64,000 nt of DNA from the NCBI GenBank assembly GCA_004369085.1, contig ML210163.1, positions 62,001 to 126,000 of the forward strand. The letters are read 5' to 3'. Source of the DNA: Coprinopsis marcescibilis. Taxonomy: Eukaryota; Basidiomycota; Agaricomycetes; Agaricales; Psathyrellaceae. Position numbers and translations under genes: made by a program. This document shows positions 12,983 through 23,920 of the stretch, piece after piece (the stretch's first letter is position 1; each line of letters begins with the position of its first letter). The notes beneath the pieces are model-generated. The model saw nothing but the letters and a program-made list of their open reading frames with translations. It was not told the DNA's origin and did not search any database.

Positions 12983-13774
12983 AGTGGACAACGAGCTAAA
13001 GAATGTGGTTTGACGATGAAAACGAGCGTGGAGCGGGCGAAACCTAAGGAGCGAATGTCGGGTGCGCCTCCTTCGAATCGACCAGCGCAAAAGGGTATTA
13101 GTAGTGGAAGCCTATGAAGACCCTTGGCCCTTGAACCCAGACCAACTTCAGACCAATTGGTCCATAGTAGGATCGGAGCTATTTATTATGCGCCCGGAAT
13201 AGAGGGCTTTGTGGGTAGTAACCCTATGCAACGGTGGGGGAACCACGCGGTAAGGAAGAACACGATCATACAACCACATCATACGAAGAGCAAGGTAACC
13301 GGTTATTGCTCATACACGGCCTCCGTTTCAGCCGCTCATCACCACATCCTAGCCCAGCGGCGGCCAACACGCACAAGAGTCTGAGCCTCGAGAGATGGTA
13401 GAGAAAGTGCTGAAACCAAGTACCGGTATAGTATAGAGGAGCTGTTTGGGAGCTGTTGTATTTCCGACATTGACCTACCCCGCCGAGACCGGTGGTCCAT
13501 GGGAAATTTGGATTCACATCATAAAACTTGCCGTCTGAAAATATGAACACCACGAGTGTCCAGTGACTACTATTTTAAGCTTGAACAGCGATACAAATTT
13601 AATTATTTACAACGAAGATGCAAGTGTTAGAATGCGCATCTTGAGTTGCTAAATGGATGGGCTACATGCCGTGCACGGCAAGGACGGTCTTAAAAGGGTT
13701 GGAATACTATTGGATACAAATTGCGTTTGCGAGGAGAGGGAAAGAATACAAATCCAAAGCATCGGAAAAGGAAA
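12983..13774. other. Spacer between the two DUF6534 genes
   Basis: About 0.8 kb that should hold the promoter of copy A and the 3' UTR of copy B. A frame at 13266-13553 on the minus strand resembles no family and I do not call it. Confidence 0.4.
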
Positions 13775-15819
13775 TCAGAAGGACCCCGGCTTGGGTCGTC
13801 TTGGGTATTGCGAGGGCCGATGGGATCCATCGGAAACCACCTGATTTTGAAATCGCACGTCAGCAGACAGCTTTCAAGGAGAACCAAGGGCACATACTCT
13901 CGCTCTTGAGAACTCTACGTGTTGCTCGTTGTCCGACGTTATCGACACTTCCTGGCGAATGCCAACCTCCACGTTCGGTTCCAACTTTACCCAGCCCTGT
14001 GAGAATAAGAAATGGAATACAATGAGGAATGGAGCGTACCTTGCTGTTGAACAGGTGTGGGGATGATGGTTGGCCTCCTTTCGACCTTGTAGGTGATACC
14101 AAAAAGAGTGTGTTGCGGGCAGCGGAGGTATTGACCGACGGTGGGTCTTGCTGGTCTGTACCCTTTCCTCTGATGGAGCGCCGGGTGTTTAGCGTACATA
14201 GGAGCGAGATGGCATATACTAGGGAATCGGTTGGCGTCATGCTCGGAGAAACTGCGGAATACACTCACGCTTTCCAAGGGTAAAATACGTGGACATGAAG
14301 TAGAAAGCGTTCGGAGAAATGTTGTACTAAAGAGAGCATCAGATTTTGCCTTGGTTGGTTTCAAGAAAGCCTTACCATAATGAGAGTGACAAGAGCCACG
14401 GCGCTGTAAGGCCGTCATAAGTGTCCGGTTCCACCAACAACAAAAATTTCCTTACCCAGTCAAGGCGCCAGTGTTAATTGCATAGACAGTGAGCGTAGTA
14501 ATGAGAGTGTCAGACCTGGAAGAACCGAGTTGAGTTTTGCGAGTGGACGTAGAAGAAAGGTTTTTACTTTTTGAACCCGGTTCGAAGCTTCCGCAACAGC
14601 ACACATAGTGCAACGGCGATGGCAACGTCTGTAACCATTCCAGCAGCGAGAGACACACTGGCGATTACCTGGAGAAGGTAAAGTCAGTCTTATTCTGAAA
14701 GGTTATTTGGCCATACTCACTCGTAGTTGATTCGCATAGATCAACTTGTTGAGCTGGAAACTAGTAGAGATTACTGGTTAGGGACGCTATCATGTAGAAG
14801 AGGTGTAAGCATCATACCCTCGTACACAGTATACTACAGGACGATCAGAACCAGGGCAAATTCGTTGTTAATGTTACTCACCGACTGCGAGACCCGACTG
14901 CGCCAGAATGAGGAAGAACTGTAGATGGCCAGTCGTCAGAAAAGCAGGAATAATTGAACGGTCGGGCTCACAATTGGGACTGCAATAAGATAGTTGCGAT
15001 GGCTGACTGTTGGACAAGGCCTAATTGGTACTAGCTCACGATCCAGAACACTTCAAGAGACGTACATCGCCATACTCTCAGAGCAAAACAACTGTTTACA
15101 GACAATATCAGTACATGGTGAAACGCCATGTGCGGGAGAAACTGACCATTTAACGATACCGCCCACAACATTCTAGCCGGGAGTCAGGCCATACGTTCAG
15201 AGAATGCTCCTTCATGACTCACCCCTACAATAACCTGCGCCTGTTGCACCAATAACTCAACAATTAGTCGTAATACTGATCCGTCAAGCAAAAGGCACGA
15301 ACGAGCAAGGGCCTAAGGGAAGGAAATGAAAATTGTCGCGACAAATACGGGGAGAAACGCGACGTACCAAACAATATCCTCGTTCAACAGAACCGAAGGA
15401 TCCCCATAATGACTGGCCGTCAATCGTCTGTCAATATCACTAAACCCAATGCTGAACAGTGGCCACGCACGTAATTGAATAATAATATACGGCATAGCCG
15501 ATAAATATCTGGTCCATTAACTCGAGACTCCTAATCATCGTCCGGCGTTAGAATTACGATGTGAAACCTGATGCATTGACGCGAGCGCACCATAATAAAC
15601 CGACCTTGAGGTAAGGAAAGATCAGATAAGGTCAATGTTCAACGAGAAACCACAACGCACCAATATTTTGTAACCATTTGTGTCCTCAAAGTACCTCTGG
15701 TAGTAGATGATCACCTGGGTAGTGAGCATCCCGAAGACCGCGCATGAGATACTGAACCCAACCGACGCTGCGCCCAACGTCGAATGGTATGTAAGGCCTA
15801 GGAGTTGAGGAGTAACCAT
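13775..15819 (-). CDS. DUF6534-family multi-pass membrane protein, copy B
   Basis: Paralogue of the gene at 11068-12982, same strand, about 0.8 kb upstream of it. The ATG at 15819 starts MVTPQLLGLTYHS and then TLGAASVGFSISCAVFGM, matching the family N-terminus, followed by QVIIYYQRYFEDTNGYKILV. Further exons give HYGDPSVLLNEDIVW, VSLAAGMVTDVAIAVALCVL, RSDTLITTLTVYAINTGALT, NISPNAFYFMSTYFTLGK and LNTRRSIRGKG. The last part is less certain: I favour a frame running through VEVGIRQEVSITSDNEQHVE into a final exon spliced by a GTATGT...AATCAG intron and stopping at 13775. Without that intron the stop is a little earlier. Seven helices and a plasma-membrane or endomembrane location are inferred from the family. 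Ligand and role are unknown. Confidence 0.7.
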
Positions 15820-17112
15820 GGCTGGAGGTTCTCCGAGCGAACGAGGGGCGGATTTGCAGCAAGAGTGGGCGCACTGGGCACGAGTAGTTAAAGGCGCGGC
15901 ATCATTATACGAATGGGCCCCGGAGTGCTTTATGTACCCAGTCCCTACACCAGCCTCCCACAAGCGATTTTAAGTTCCAATCGGAGGTTCTGCAGGGTTC
16001 TGCGAATGGATCTTTTGCATACCAAATGGGTATCCGGACTTGTGGAATTTGCCGCGTTTGGTTGTCATCGCCATGTGTCAGGTTCCAGGCGGTAACAATA
16101 GGGTAACCTTGAACGCAAATTGAAACCCGGGAAAGAAGCACTGAATTAAGAGAATCGGGGGTTGTGCTTGATGGCATTGGTTTCTAAATTTATGACCTTG
16201 ATTGTCGTGGAGGTGCTTTATTCCTCCTGTCGAAGACAAGCTGCAAAAAGCGACAGATTGTTGCAGACGACGATCGGTTTTGCAGCAAATGTTGTGGCGA
16301 TCTCCGTGGGAAACAAGGGCGCAACCCACGCGCGGCGGATCGAAATGCGATCGGATAGATGGTCACCAGCGGATTCGTAAGTTGCGGTCTCTATGAAAGT
16401 ATTTCAGATATTGAGCTCGGAAAGCGAAGGCCGACCTGAAGTGTTGAAATGAGTACTGACTACCTGTTCTGTTCACCCGCCCCAATACTTCGACAGTCCA
16501 ACTCCCAGCTGCCAAGCAGCGCCACCGTGACAAAATGACATTGGTATCCCACTTTTTCTGCTTGAACTGCGTTAAAAGCTCCTGCAAGTCGGCCTCAAGT
16601 CAGTCAGAGTCAGCCCCTAGAAATAGGGACCTCTTCCGCATGCCCAGCGTGATGCCGAGCTCTCCTGGCGGCCAACTTATCGTACCCCAATGTCTCGAGT
16701 TAGGGGTATCTGCATAAGTAAGCCAAGTCGATGAGATGAACACGGCAGAAACCTTGATGCGGCTGATCATAGCGCAGAGTTAGACCTTGGTTCACTGGGT
16801 ATTGTGCACTTGCCGATGGAGTGACGAACGACCTTGAATGATCGTATCGCTGCCTTGCTGTCCACTTTGATAAGGGGGGAATCGCGTCTTGAACTTTTTC
16901 GATGCACCGGTACCAGCCCCGCGAAGTATTGATCAAGAAGTCGTGAAAACCTCTTCATTCCTGGGGCGCGGAGCAGGAACCTGGATATAAAATCAAGCAT
17001 AGTATACGCCAGTATACGGAGTACGGTCGTAGGACAAGAATAAGGTCAGACTACAATAAAATACGCGAAACGTACAGCAGGATAGCTAAGCAACGCGGCC
17101 AACTTGGACAAT
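15820..17112. other. Intergenic region; possible small spliced gene on the minus strand
   Basis: Contains the promoter of DUF6534 copy B. On the minus strand an ATG at 17000 opens a frame of 60-plus residues rich in Arg and Lys (FISRFLLRAPGMKRFSRLL). A further exon-like stretch near 16590-16450 runs in frame across a GTAGTC...TTCAG junction into AQYLKYFHRDRNLRIRW and a stop at 16363. I cannot link these pieces with confidence or recognise a family, so no CDS is called. Confidence 0.25.
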
Positions 17113-18920
17113 TCACTTCTTTTTTGACCTTTTTCCTGCAGATCCTTCGGCCTTGTCATTTCCCTAAAATTTCGTGAGATGACCCTTCAATGCAATCGAA
17201 AGCGCACGGACCTTTCTTTTCGTCCCAGTCTTTGCTGCCGCCTTGCCCTTCGCTGGCGGTGCAGCCACTTTGGGTTTCACGGTAAAGAATCCATCAAGTC
17301 GCCCTTGTTGTTTTGTATGCAGATGTTTTTGCAACTTCTCTGCACCCTTGCGCACACGATCTTCACTATCAGGGTTGTTAGACAGTGTGATAAGTATCAA
17401 AAGAACCAGCGCCCACTTGAAGCCTTTTTCAGCTACCAGGAACTGTACCAGGCCGTCAACATCGGGGTTCTTCCATTCCAGCTAAAATAAGGTGGGGTTA
17501 AAGACGACATACGGAAAACGAAGCTCGACGGCATACCTCAACCTCCTCGGCTGGTAGGACATCAGGCTTTTCGAACAGCTTCTTTGCCTCTTCCCATGGC
17601 CATTCGTCTGGGATCTGGATGCCGCCTTTGCCTCTGCCTTTACCTTTACCAGGTTTCTTTGATTTGCCCTTGTCTTGCACAGCGTTCTTCTTCTTGGGTG
17701 GCTCTTTCTCCTCCTCGTCTTCATCATCATCCCTGTTATCCTTATACTCATCTTCTCCCATGTCTGGCATTTCAACGTCGGAAGTTGGAGCGGGTTCCTC
17801 GGGTTCAATTTCCTCTTCGGACTCTACTTCTGCTTTTTTGGCCGCAGTTCTAGAGTTTGGTCAGCACTGCACTTATGCACAGTCGCAAGTACCACATACT
17901 TTTCGTGCAGATGCTTCACAACCCCCTTCAAACCACCAAACTCGCGGATAAGCTTCAGAGCAGATTTAGGCCCGACACCCTTGATAGGTTCAAGGTAGTC
18001 GCATCCAAGGAGAATACAGAGGTCTATAAACTGCGTGGTGTTCGTTTAATGTACCTCTTGGTTCAATTGGGAAATCCGCACCTGGCTCATATCCATGTCC
18101 AAGCCCTTGAGAGCAAGCTCAAGATTAATTTCGCTAATAGGCTGCTTCTTGGCCTCAGAGAAGGTCAAATGTCGGAATAGAATGGGTGCGTGGAAGGTCA
18201 GGGTGTCCATATCCTCGGAGCCTGCGGCATAGACCTGGCGGTTGGGTCACTCAGTCGGTGCTTTACTATCTAGACTGTTCTACACACCTTGCCACCTCGA
18301 GCGAGCTCTGCACATTGAGCTTCTGCTTCTGAAGGAGCCTAGGTGTCGAGCGACTATGAGATTACGCGAGCACGAGCAGCAATGATACGCACGACGATAC
18401 ACGGGATACCCATAAGCCTGAGCAATTTCTGGCATTCTTCATTGTGTTGTCTTGTAACCTTGACCGTTCGGCGCGAATACCTGTCCACGTCTTCGGTGGT
18501 TCCAACTTCTTTTGCCTCTTCGCCTTCCTCCTTTGCCTCTTCTCGCCTCTCATAACGTTTTGAGAGCTAGTCGCGCGTGCCACGAATCAGACCAACAGGG
18601 CTCATAAATGAAACGCGACAACCACTCACCACACCCTTTTTCAGATCTGGTGGTTTGCCATCGAACACATAGGCAGGCTTGATGCCATTTTCGACTATAC
18701 GAATTGTCCTATGGAACAAGCCTAGAAGGTGGCTGGTCGTTTCTCCCGCCTCGTTCATCATCATCTCTCCGTCGCGCTGGCGAACCGCGATGAGAAACTG
18801 GTAAATGGACATAGAGGCATCGATGGCGACTTTCCGTCCAAAGAGGGTCTTGATTTCGTGTTCCTTGATAGAGTTGGGAGCATGCTCATTGAGCAAACCT
18901 GTGAGACCCTTGATACCCAT
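17113..18920 (-). CDS. FEN1: Flap endonuclease 1 (FEN1/RAD27)
   Basis: Nuclear structure-specific 5' flap endonuclease for Okazaki-fragment maturation and long-patch base excision repair; it works with PCNA. The ATG at 18920 gives [15 protein letters not shown], where the free N-terminal Gly is conserved. The N domain follows with [18 protein letters not shown] and [13 protein letters not shown]. The I domain carries [29 protein letters not shown] and [19 protein letters not shown], which hold the metal-binding acidic residues and the helix-hairpin-helix. [10 protein letters not shown] near the C-terminus is the PCNA-binding PIP box, and a basic tail ends at TGA 17113-17115 after a 48-base intron. 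Exon 1 is 18920-18630. Between the helix-hairpin-helix and [12 protein letters not shown] there is a linker of about 60 residues, acidic then Lys/Gly-rich, absent from human and yeast FEN1. I believe related fungi share it. Confidence 0.93.
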
Positions 18921-19116
18921 GTTCGGCGCGTGGTGGTAATTGTTCAACCTGCAAGACAGCTTGCCGTGGCTCCAACGGTCACCTGCTTGTGACGTCACGC
19001 GTCAAAAACAGAAAACGAAATGCAGGGAAAGATTCAGAAAGGGTAGAGAAGAATACAGCGTAACCAGTGGCTGATATGAGAGATTGCGGGCAAAGGGCAA
19101 ATAATAGCAAAAATAC

Positions 19117-19216
19117 TGGACGCACAGGGGATTGAACCCTGGACCTTATACAAGTAACTTTTCTACAAGAGCAGAAAGTGTGCAAAGCATACGCGCTACC
19201 ACTGCGCTATGCGCCC
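19117..19216 (-). tRNA. tRNA-Ala (anticodon TGC) with a 28-nt intron
   Basis: The minus strand folds into a full cloverleaf. Acceptor GGGCGCA pairs with TGCGTCC (one G-U); the D arm is GCGC/GCGC; anticodon stem TATGC pairs with GTATA (one G-U); anticodon loop TTTGCAT has TGC at positions 34-36; T arm is CAGGG-TTCAATC-CCCTG. Removing 28 bases after position 37, the usual intron site, leaves 72 nt. A T run (AGTATTTTT) just downstream is a good Pol III terminator. The mature RNA needs the SEN endonuclease; a SEN54 gene is at 40240-41911. Confidence 0.9.
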
Positions 19217-19412
19217 ATGAATTCCAGGCCTTCCCTTGCACCCCTGGCCGAGCGGCCAGACCTTCACAGTCGGCCCAGTACCGAACCAACCTTTGCCCCC
19301 CATGACGTTGCGCAGTTCCTCAATTGTACTATCCTCACACATAGTTCGGCATGAGTACAGAGGTTCACCTGTGCGGGGCGGCCAGGAGTGTCCGCTGAAG
19401 AGTGAATCTCAT

Positions 19413-19512
19413 GGGCGCATAGCGCAGTGGTAGCGCGTATGCTTTGCACACTTTCTGCTCTTGTAGAAAAGTTACTTGTATAAGGTCCAGGGTTCAATCC
19501 CCTGTGCGTCCA
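19413..19512 (+). tRNA. tRNA-Ala (anticodon TGC) with a 28-nt intron, second copy
   Basis: Reads the same as the minus-strand gene at 19117-19216 over all 100 bases. 5' half 19413-19448, intron 19449-19476, 3' half 19477-19512. The downstream GTATTTTT (19514-19521) is a Pol III terminator. The two genes are transcribed away from each other from a 196-base spacer. Confidence 0.9.
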
Positions 19513-19734
19513 GTATTTTTGCTATTATTTGCCCTTTACCTGCGCTTGTTCAATCAGCCACTGGTTGCGCTGTATTTTTCTTCTCATCGAGTCTGTCAAG
19601 CTCGTGCGTTCTCTGGAACTCTGTGGGCCTGTTATTGTTATTGCCTGTTGAAATAACAGAATTCGCACGCGCACGGACCCAGGCGCGACGTCAAGACCAT
19701 CATCGTCGCCGTCGTTCTTTCACTGACTCCAACG

Positions 19735-20817
19735 ATGGCAAGGGACCCAACGCAGCTGAACACAGCGAACTGGCCGCTGGATCTCTACAATGGATTCCGC
19801 AAATGGCTCGTGCTCATCCCGCTCGTTCTCCTCCCCATTCTGTTCGTCGTAAACGCCCCTTTTGGTCGGTTCATGGTCTCCGCATCGCCAATTGGATTCT
19901 TCAACTGGAAGTTTCTCCACGTCGACGGGATCAAGTCCTGGATATTTATGGAGACAGTGTCGCCCTTGACGTTCATCTACGCCTTTCTCATCTCACCCCT
20001 CACGTTCTACACGCCCCCAACACCGGATTGGACCAGCCCCCAGATGTTGCTAGCAATGTGCTTCATGCTTCACTATCTGAACAGAGCATTCATCAGCCCT
20101 CTACGGACGCCTTCACGAAGTAAACAACATGTAGTGATCACACTGGTCGCCGTCATGTTCAACATTTCAAACGGCTATTTAATGGGCACATACTTCAGCT
20201 CACCACTTGCACGAATCTACCTAGGCGACACCTACGTCTATTCCAGGCCCAGTTTCTGGATAGGCATCACCCTATTTTTCGCTGGATTCGCTGGAAACGT
20301 TATTCACGACGAAATCCTGCTCGACATTCGCCGCAAAGCCATCCAGCGCAAACAACGTGGAGGGGAGGAAAAGGAAGAGGCAGAGAAGAAACAGACCAAG
20401 ATTCAAGCTCCAAGCAAACCCGCGTACGAAGGCAGCAAGGAGTACTACGGAATCCCTCAGGGGCTCTTGTACACCTACATCTCCTTCCCCAACTACTTTT
20501 GCGAGTGGGTGGAATGGTTCGGCTTTGCCCTTGCATCAGCCCCTCCACCTATCGAACTCTCCTTCTCCTCCTCAAGCGAGTTTTTCAGCTCACTCTTCCA
20601 GGCAGTCACGTCCCTTTTCGATTGGGAGACCTTAAAATACAATATTGCTGGCCCTACGAGAGGGTTCGCACCGACGCTGTACGCGCCATGGATCTTCCTC
20701 ATCGCCGAGGTCGCCGTTATGTTCCCTAGAGCGTACAAAGGCCATTTGTGGTACAAAGAGCACTTTGGTGAGAGATACCCGAAGAACAGAAAGGCTGTTA
20801 TTCCTTTCGTGATTTAA
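19735..20817 (+). CDS. Steroid 5-alpha-reductase family membrane enzyme
   Basis: An intronless 360-residue frame from ATG 19735 to a TAA at 20815-20817, beginning 222 bases after the tRNA gene. It has about six hydrophobic segments (for example LVLIPLVLLPILFVV near residue 25, MLLAMCFMLHYLNRAF near 105, FWIGITLFFAGFAGNVIHDE near 175). The C-terminus, YKGHLWYKEHFGERYPKNRK then AVIPF, is the classic end of the 3-oxo-5-alpha-steroid 4-dehydrogenase (SRD5A/polyprenol reductase) family. These ER enzymes reduce an enone or alkene with NADPH. Residues 200-235 are a charged cytosolic insert (KQRGGEEKEEAEKKQTK). Length and C-terminus fit SRD5A1-like proteins better than TSC13 or DFG10. The substrate, sterol or other lipid, cannot be read from sequence. 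Confidence 0.88.
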   Translation: MARDPTQLNTANWPLDLYNGFRKWLVLIPLVLLPILFVVNAPFGRFMVSASPIGFFNWKFLHVDGIKSWIFMETVSPLTFIYAFLISPLTFYTPPTPDWTSPQMLLAMCFMLHYLNRAFISPLRTPSRSKQHVVITLVAVMFNISNGYLMGTYFSSPLARIYLGDTYVYSRPSFWIGITLFFAGFAGNVIHDEILLDIRRKAIQRKQRGGEEKEEAEKKQTKIQAPSKPAYEGSKEYYGIPQGLLYTYISFPNYFCEWVEWFGFALASAPPPIELSFSSSSEFFSSLFQAVTSLFDWETLKYNIAGPTRGFAPTLYAPWIFLIAEVAVMFPRAYKGHLWYKEHFGERYPKNRKAVIPFVI

Positions 20818-21215
20818 TTCGGGCTTGGGTCTCATTTCACATCCTTCTGAACGGACCATAGGCTTGCTGGATACGCTACCGATTTCGTTTTTTTATTCTC
20901 AGTCGCAGATTGCGATACTATAATCAGTCTACACTTTGTAATTTACACACACACAAGTACACAGTTCGACGGCCTTCTAGATATACACTTGATTAAGTTT
21001 TAGACTATCATTGCCGACGCCCAGTTAAATTTATGTAAAGGAACAAGAGAAGGGAAAGAAATAGAGTCCGTATCCACCAACGTCTCTACAACGTGGTACT
21101 GTTAACCCACTAAAAGTTCGGGTTTGGGTATTTTGGGTATATTCTCGCCTTCGAACTCATTGGCCGGGAAACAACAACAGTCGGGGAAGAACGCAAGAAC
21201 GACATGGGGTCTATC
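20818..21215. other. Convergent 3' flank
   Basis: Between the stops of the reductase (plus) and the AA14 gene (minus). T-rich and A-rich runs suit two 3' UTRs. No gene is seen. Confidence 0.5.
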
Positions 21216-22603
21216 TCATAGTACACTCCCAACAAAGATGTCGTTTTGCGCTCCTACAGCAGTTTTTCAAGTATGTCAAAGTACATCCTGTTCACGGAAC
21301 TCAAGTTGCACTCACCAGGTGCGAAGCCCATCTTAAAATTATAGCCCGGGCGCTTCGCGTTTCCATCAAGATCCTGGCCTTCAACCGCGACATTGTTTCC
21401 ATCCTGCTGGCCCCAGTAAAGTAACTACACGCACGAATTTAGCTCATGATCCTACCAGTGAACGCAGAGAAGGAAGACGCACCTGCTTAGACCCCTTGGC
21501 GCACTTTGTCAGGTCATCCTCGCACCACACAGGCGGCTTTGCCTTGGCCACCATGACCTTTGCAGACTTGACAGGATCCGTCACCTGGCATCTGAACCCC
21601 TGCATGTAAAAGTCGTCTGTGCCGCAACCGTTCGGCACCCATCCCCACTGTACTCGTGTGTGATGAGCTTGCTAACATCGCATCATAGAAAACGGGAGAA
21701 CTTACAGCGCAGATACACCCACCGGTTGGGCATTTAGGCAGCTTGGGCACAGAGTAGGTGGCAAGACGGCGCCAGGGGGTGCTGAAAGTGTTGGGTATTG
21801 GCGATTTAATACGCAGTGAGAATTCGAGGGGGGACGTACTGGTAGAGAACGCTGAACACCACAAGGTTCTCCGGCGTAACACGCGATAGCGAGTCAACAT
21901 ACGAAATCGCAAATGCCGTTCCGGCAGCTTCGAGTTCAGACTTCGTATGAACTAATAGTAGCGTCAAGTTGATTAGTCAATGCATGAAACCAGGGCACGT
22001 ACTGTTGGGTTCCCAGATACAGCCCTCGTCTGAGATACCGTCAGGACCCATTTGGTTTTTTCCATTGGTGAACTCTCCGAGTTCAGGATGCGCGGAGCGT
22101 GTGGTAAAGGCTCTGTTCACAGCAAGCTCGACTGTGAGTTCACCACCAGATGGTCTGCAAGGGATCGTCAGTCAATCAGGCTATAAAATTAACCGAGAGG
22201 TCCACGTACATCTCAAGGAACTCTCCGACGGGAGGAGGAAATTGGTCGCACTACCAAGGAAGATTCCATCAAAACGGAGACATGCTGAACGAGGAGAGTA
22301 GAGACGTACGCTGTCGTGATGATGGAACCACCAGTCACTTCTGGTCAACTACAAGGGAGCAGGGTCAGGGTACTCATGACGACAGAACTCAGCAGCGAGA
22401 CTTACGTTGTGCATCGGTTGGGAAATAGTGTTCGAGTTGTTATCATCCACACCCTCCTGATTTCCCTTACCACAGTACATGCCTGGTGCCCACACGCCGA
22501 CATGGCCCTTTACGGGAGCAGCGGCCCAGCATAGCAAGAAGACAGACGTTGCAATAACGACAGATGTTTTAGTTTTGTTTGAAAAGAGCGGGGTCGACGG
22601 CAT
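21216..22603 (-). CDS. AA14 lytic polysaccharide monooxygenase, intact copy
   Basis: Secreted copper enzyme. The characterised AA14 members, from wood-decay basidiomycetes, oxidatively cleave xylan bound to cellulose. The ATG at 22603 opens a signal peptide (TSVVIATSVFLLCWAAAPVKG), then the mature N-terminal His in [16 protein letters not shown]; that His would form the copper histidine brace. Later exons give [99 protein letters not shown] and [20 protein letters not shown]. The C-terminal exons carry PGYNFKMGFAPG and AQNDIFVGSVL, ending at TGA 21216-21218. Many Cys residues suggest disulfides. About eight exons with short introns. A second copy at 51208-52602 is broken by an LTR, so this one is the better candidate for the active enzyme. 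The upstream 1.3 kb up to the CoA-ligase gene is non-coding. Confidence 0.88.
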
Positions 22604-23920
22604 GTTAGAGTGCCGTAGCTGAACCAAGAACGACAAAGAAGACGAAGGAATACGGGGCAAGAGTGAGAGAGCGTGCGGAAATTTGAGAAGGACAGGGAAT
22701 TCGACGAGAGGGTTAGGCCGAGGGTATTTGTTGATTCTAGGCACGTACTTTGAGTAATCACGGGCCTTGGTGGGAAGATATTTCGATGGGTCGTCTCAAA
22801 AACAAGAGGTGTTGGGTGCAGGATATGGTATTCAGAGACGAGAAGCCACGAGACGATGGCGCGGATGTGGGCAGAGTTAAATGAAGAGTGGCGGAAACAG
22901 GAAACACTGCGAGCCCAAGATCCTGGAATGTTTTCATCCAACAAGAAGTTTATATAGCCCCACCCCAAGCAGGGCAGTATTTCGCCATATTCGTGCACCC
23001 GTTCGACGACTCCATTTTGGATAGCAATCTAGGTAGCGTGGACGGTGGATAGTGATGAATTCCAGGGATTCATGTCAAGGAGCTATCGGCTCCTTCAATG
23101 AAACGAGGTTTAGAGCTGACATTTCGTGGAGTTGACAGAGAGGATCGGATGGCTTGAACGGAGAATCAGGGGCTAGAAGCGCGCCTGAGGATGTAGGCGA
23201 TCAAAGACTATCTTGTTTAAATATGCGGCGTCAAACACACCCCGTCGGTATGGGGTTGGTCGAAATCGGCAGGTCAGACCAAGACGGAGAGCCGCATCGC
23301 TTTATACAGTTGGTGACGCCCTTGAAGAAGAGTTTACATCCAAAGCCAGTACCAGGTGTCGGCAGCCAGCATTCCAGAGCACCGTAGAGTTTCTACAGTT
23401 GTTGCTGCCCTAGTCTAGTGGTTAGACCTTCCACTTTTCCTGCCGGAAACGGAACCATCACAGTGCAATGGAGCCCAGTAACAAGACACAGCGTTTGACG
23501 ATACATTTCCGGTGAAGGACGGCGAATGTTGAAAATCCAGGAGATTCGAGCGGCAGTATGAGAAGCCTAGCCCATCCACAAGCTTTAACCACAAAGAAGG
23601 AGAACATATGGTGATGGTAGGACAGATCGAACAGTCCGTGTTGGTCGGAAACTAGGAATCAACCAGAGTCTTGGCACCGTTATTTGGCAGCGTACGCCGC
23701 CATCACTAATCGACTTCCAAATCGAGGCTCGATCCCGCCCGTCCCACTCTAGGCGCCCAGACTGAGCCAGTGTATCTGTATCACATAGGTATCACAAGTC
23801 CAAGGTGATGAAAACAAAAGGGTTGATGATAGATGTACAGAAGGTTGATATGGTATATACAGTTCGTTATATGCGTGTACTATGATATTTGCAGTTTTAT
23901 CGTCTCAAGGAAAGCAAGGC
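22604..23920. other. Intergenic region, upstream of the AA14 gene
   Basis: Promoter and 5' UTR of the AA14 gene plus the 3' flank of the CoA ligase. A segment at 23405-23440 (CCTAGTCTAGTGGTTAGACC) looks like a tRNA D-arm/box A but has no matching T-arm at the right distance. No gene is supported. Confidence 0.45.

Larger units (their letters stand above)
19045..19585. repeat. Inverted repeat carrying two tRNA-Ala genes
   Basis: The left arm (about 19045-19216) and right arm (about 19413-19585) are reverse complements. The 100-base tRNA genes look identical, intron included. About 70 bases of 3' flank are also shared but have diverged in part, for example CCCTTTGCCCGCAATCTC against CCCTTTACCTGCGCTTG, then the common CAGCCACTGGTT. 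The central spacer of 196 bases is not palindromic apart from a few bases next to each tRNA. Confidence 0.85.

Noticed and set aside
13266..13553. Open frame between the DUF6534 genes (minus), thought to be a third copy
   Set aside because: No DUF6534 signature (no TLGA helix, YAINTG or LNTRR motif).
19237..19275. Leu/Ser tRNA-like D-arm (TGGCCGAGCGGCCAGACC) between the two tRNA-Ala genes
   Set aside because: No anticodon stem, variable arm or T arm downstream. Chance match or relic.
23405..23475. tRNA-like sequence (CCTAGTCTAGTGGTTAGACC, then TTCCACTTTTCCTGCCGGAA)
   Set aside because: The D-arm is good but no T-arm or acceptor pairing follows at the right distance. At best a tRNA relic.
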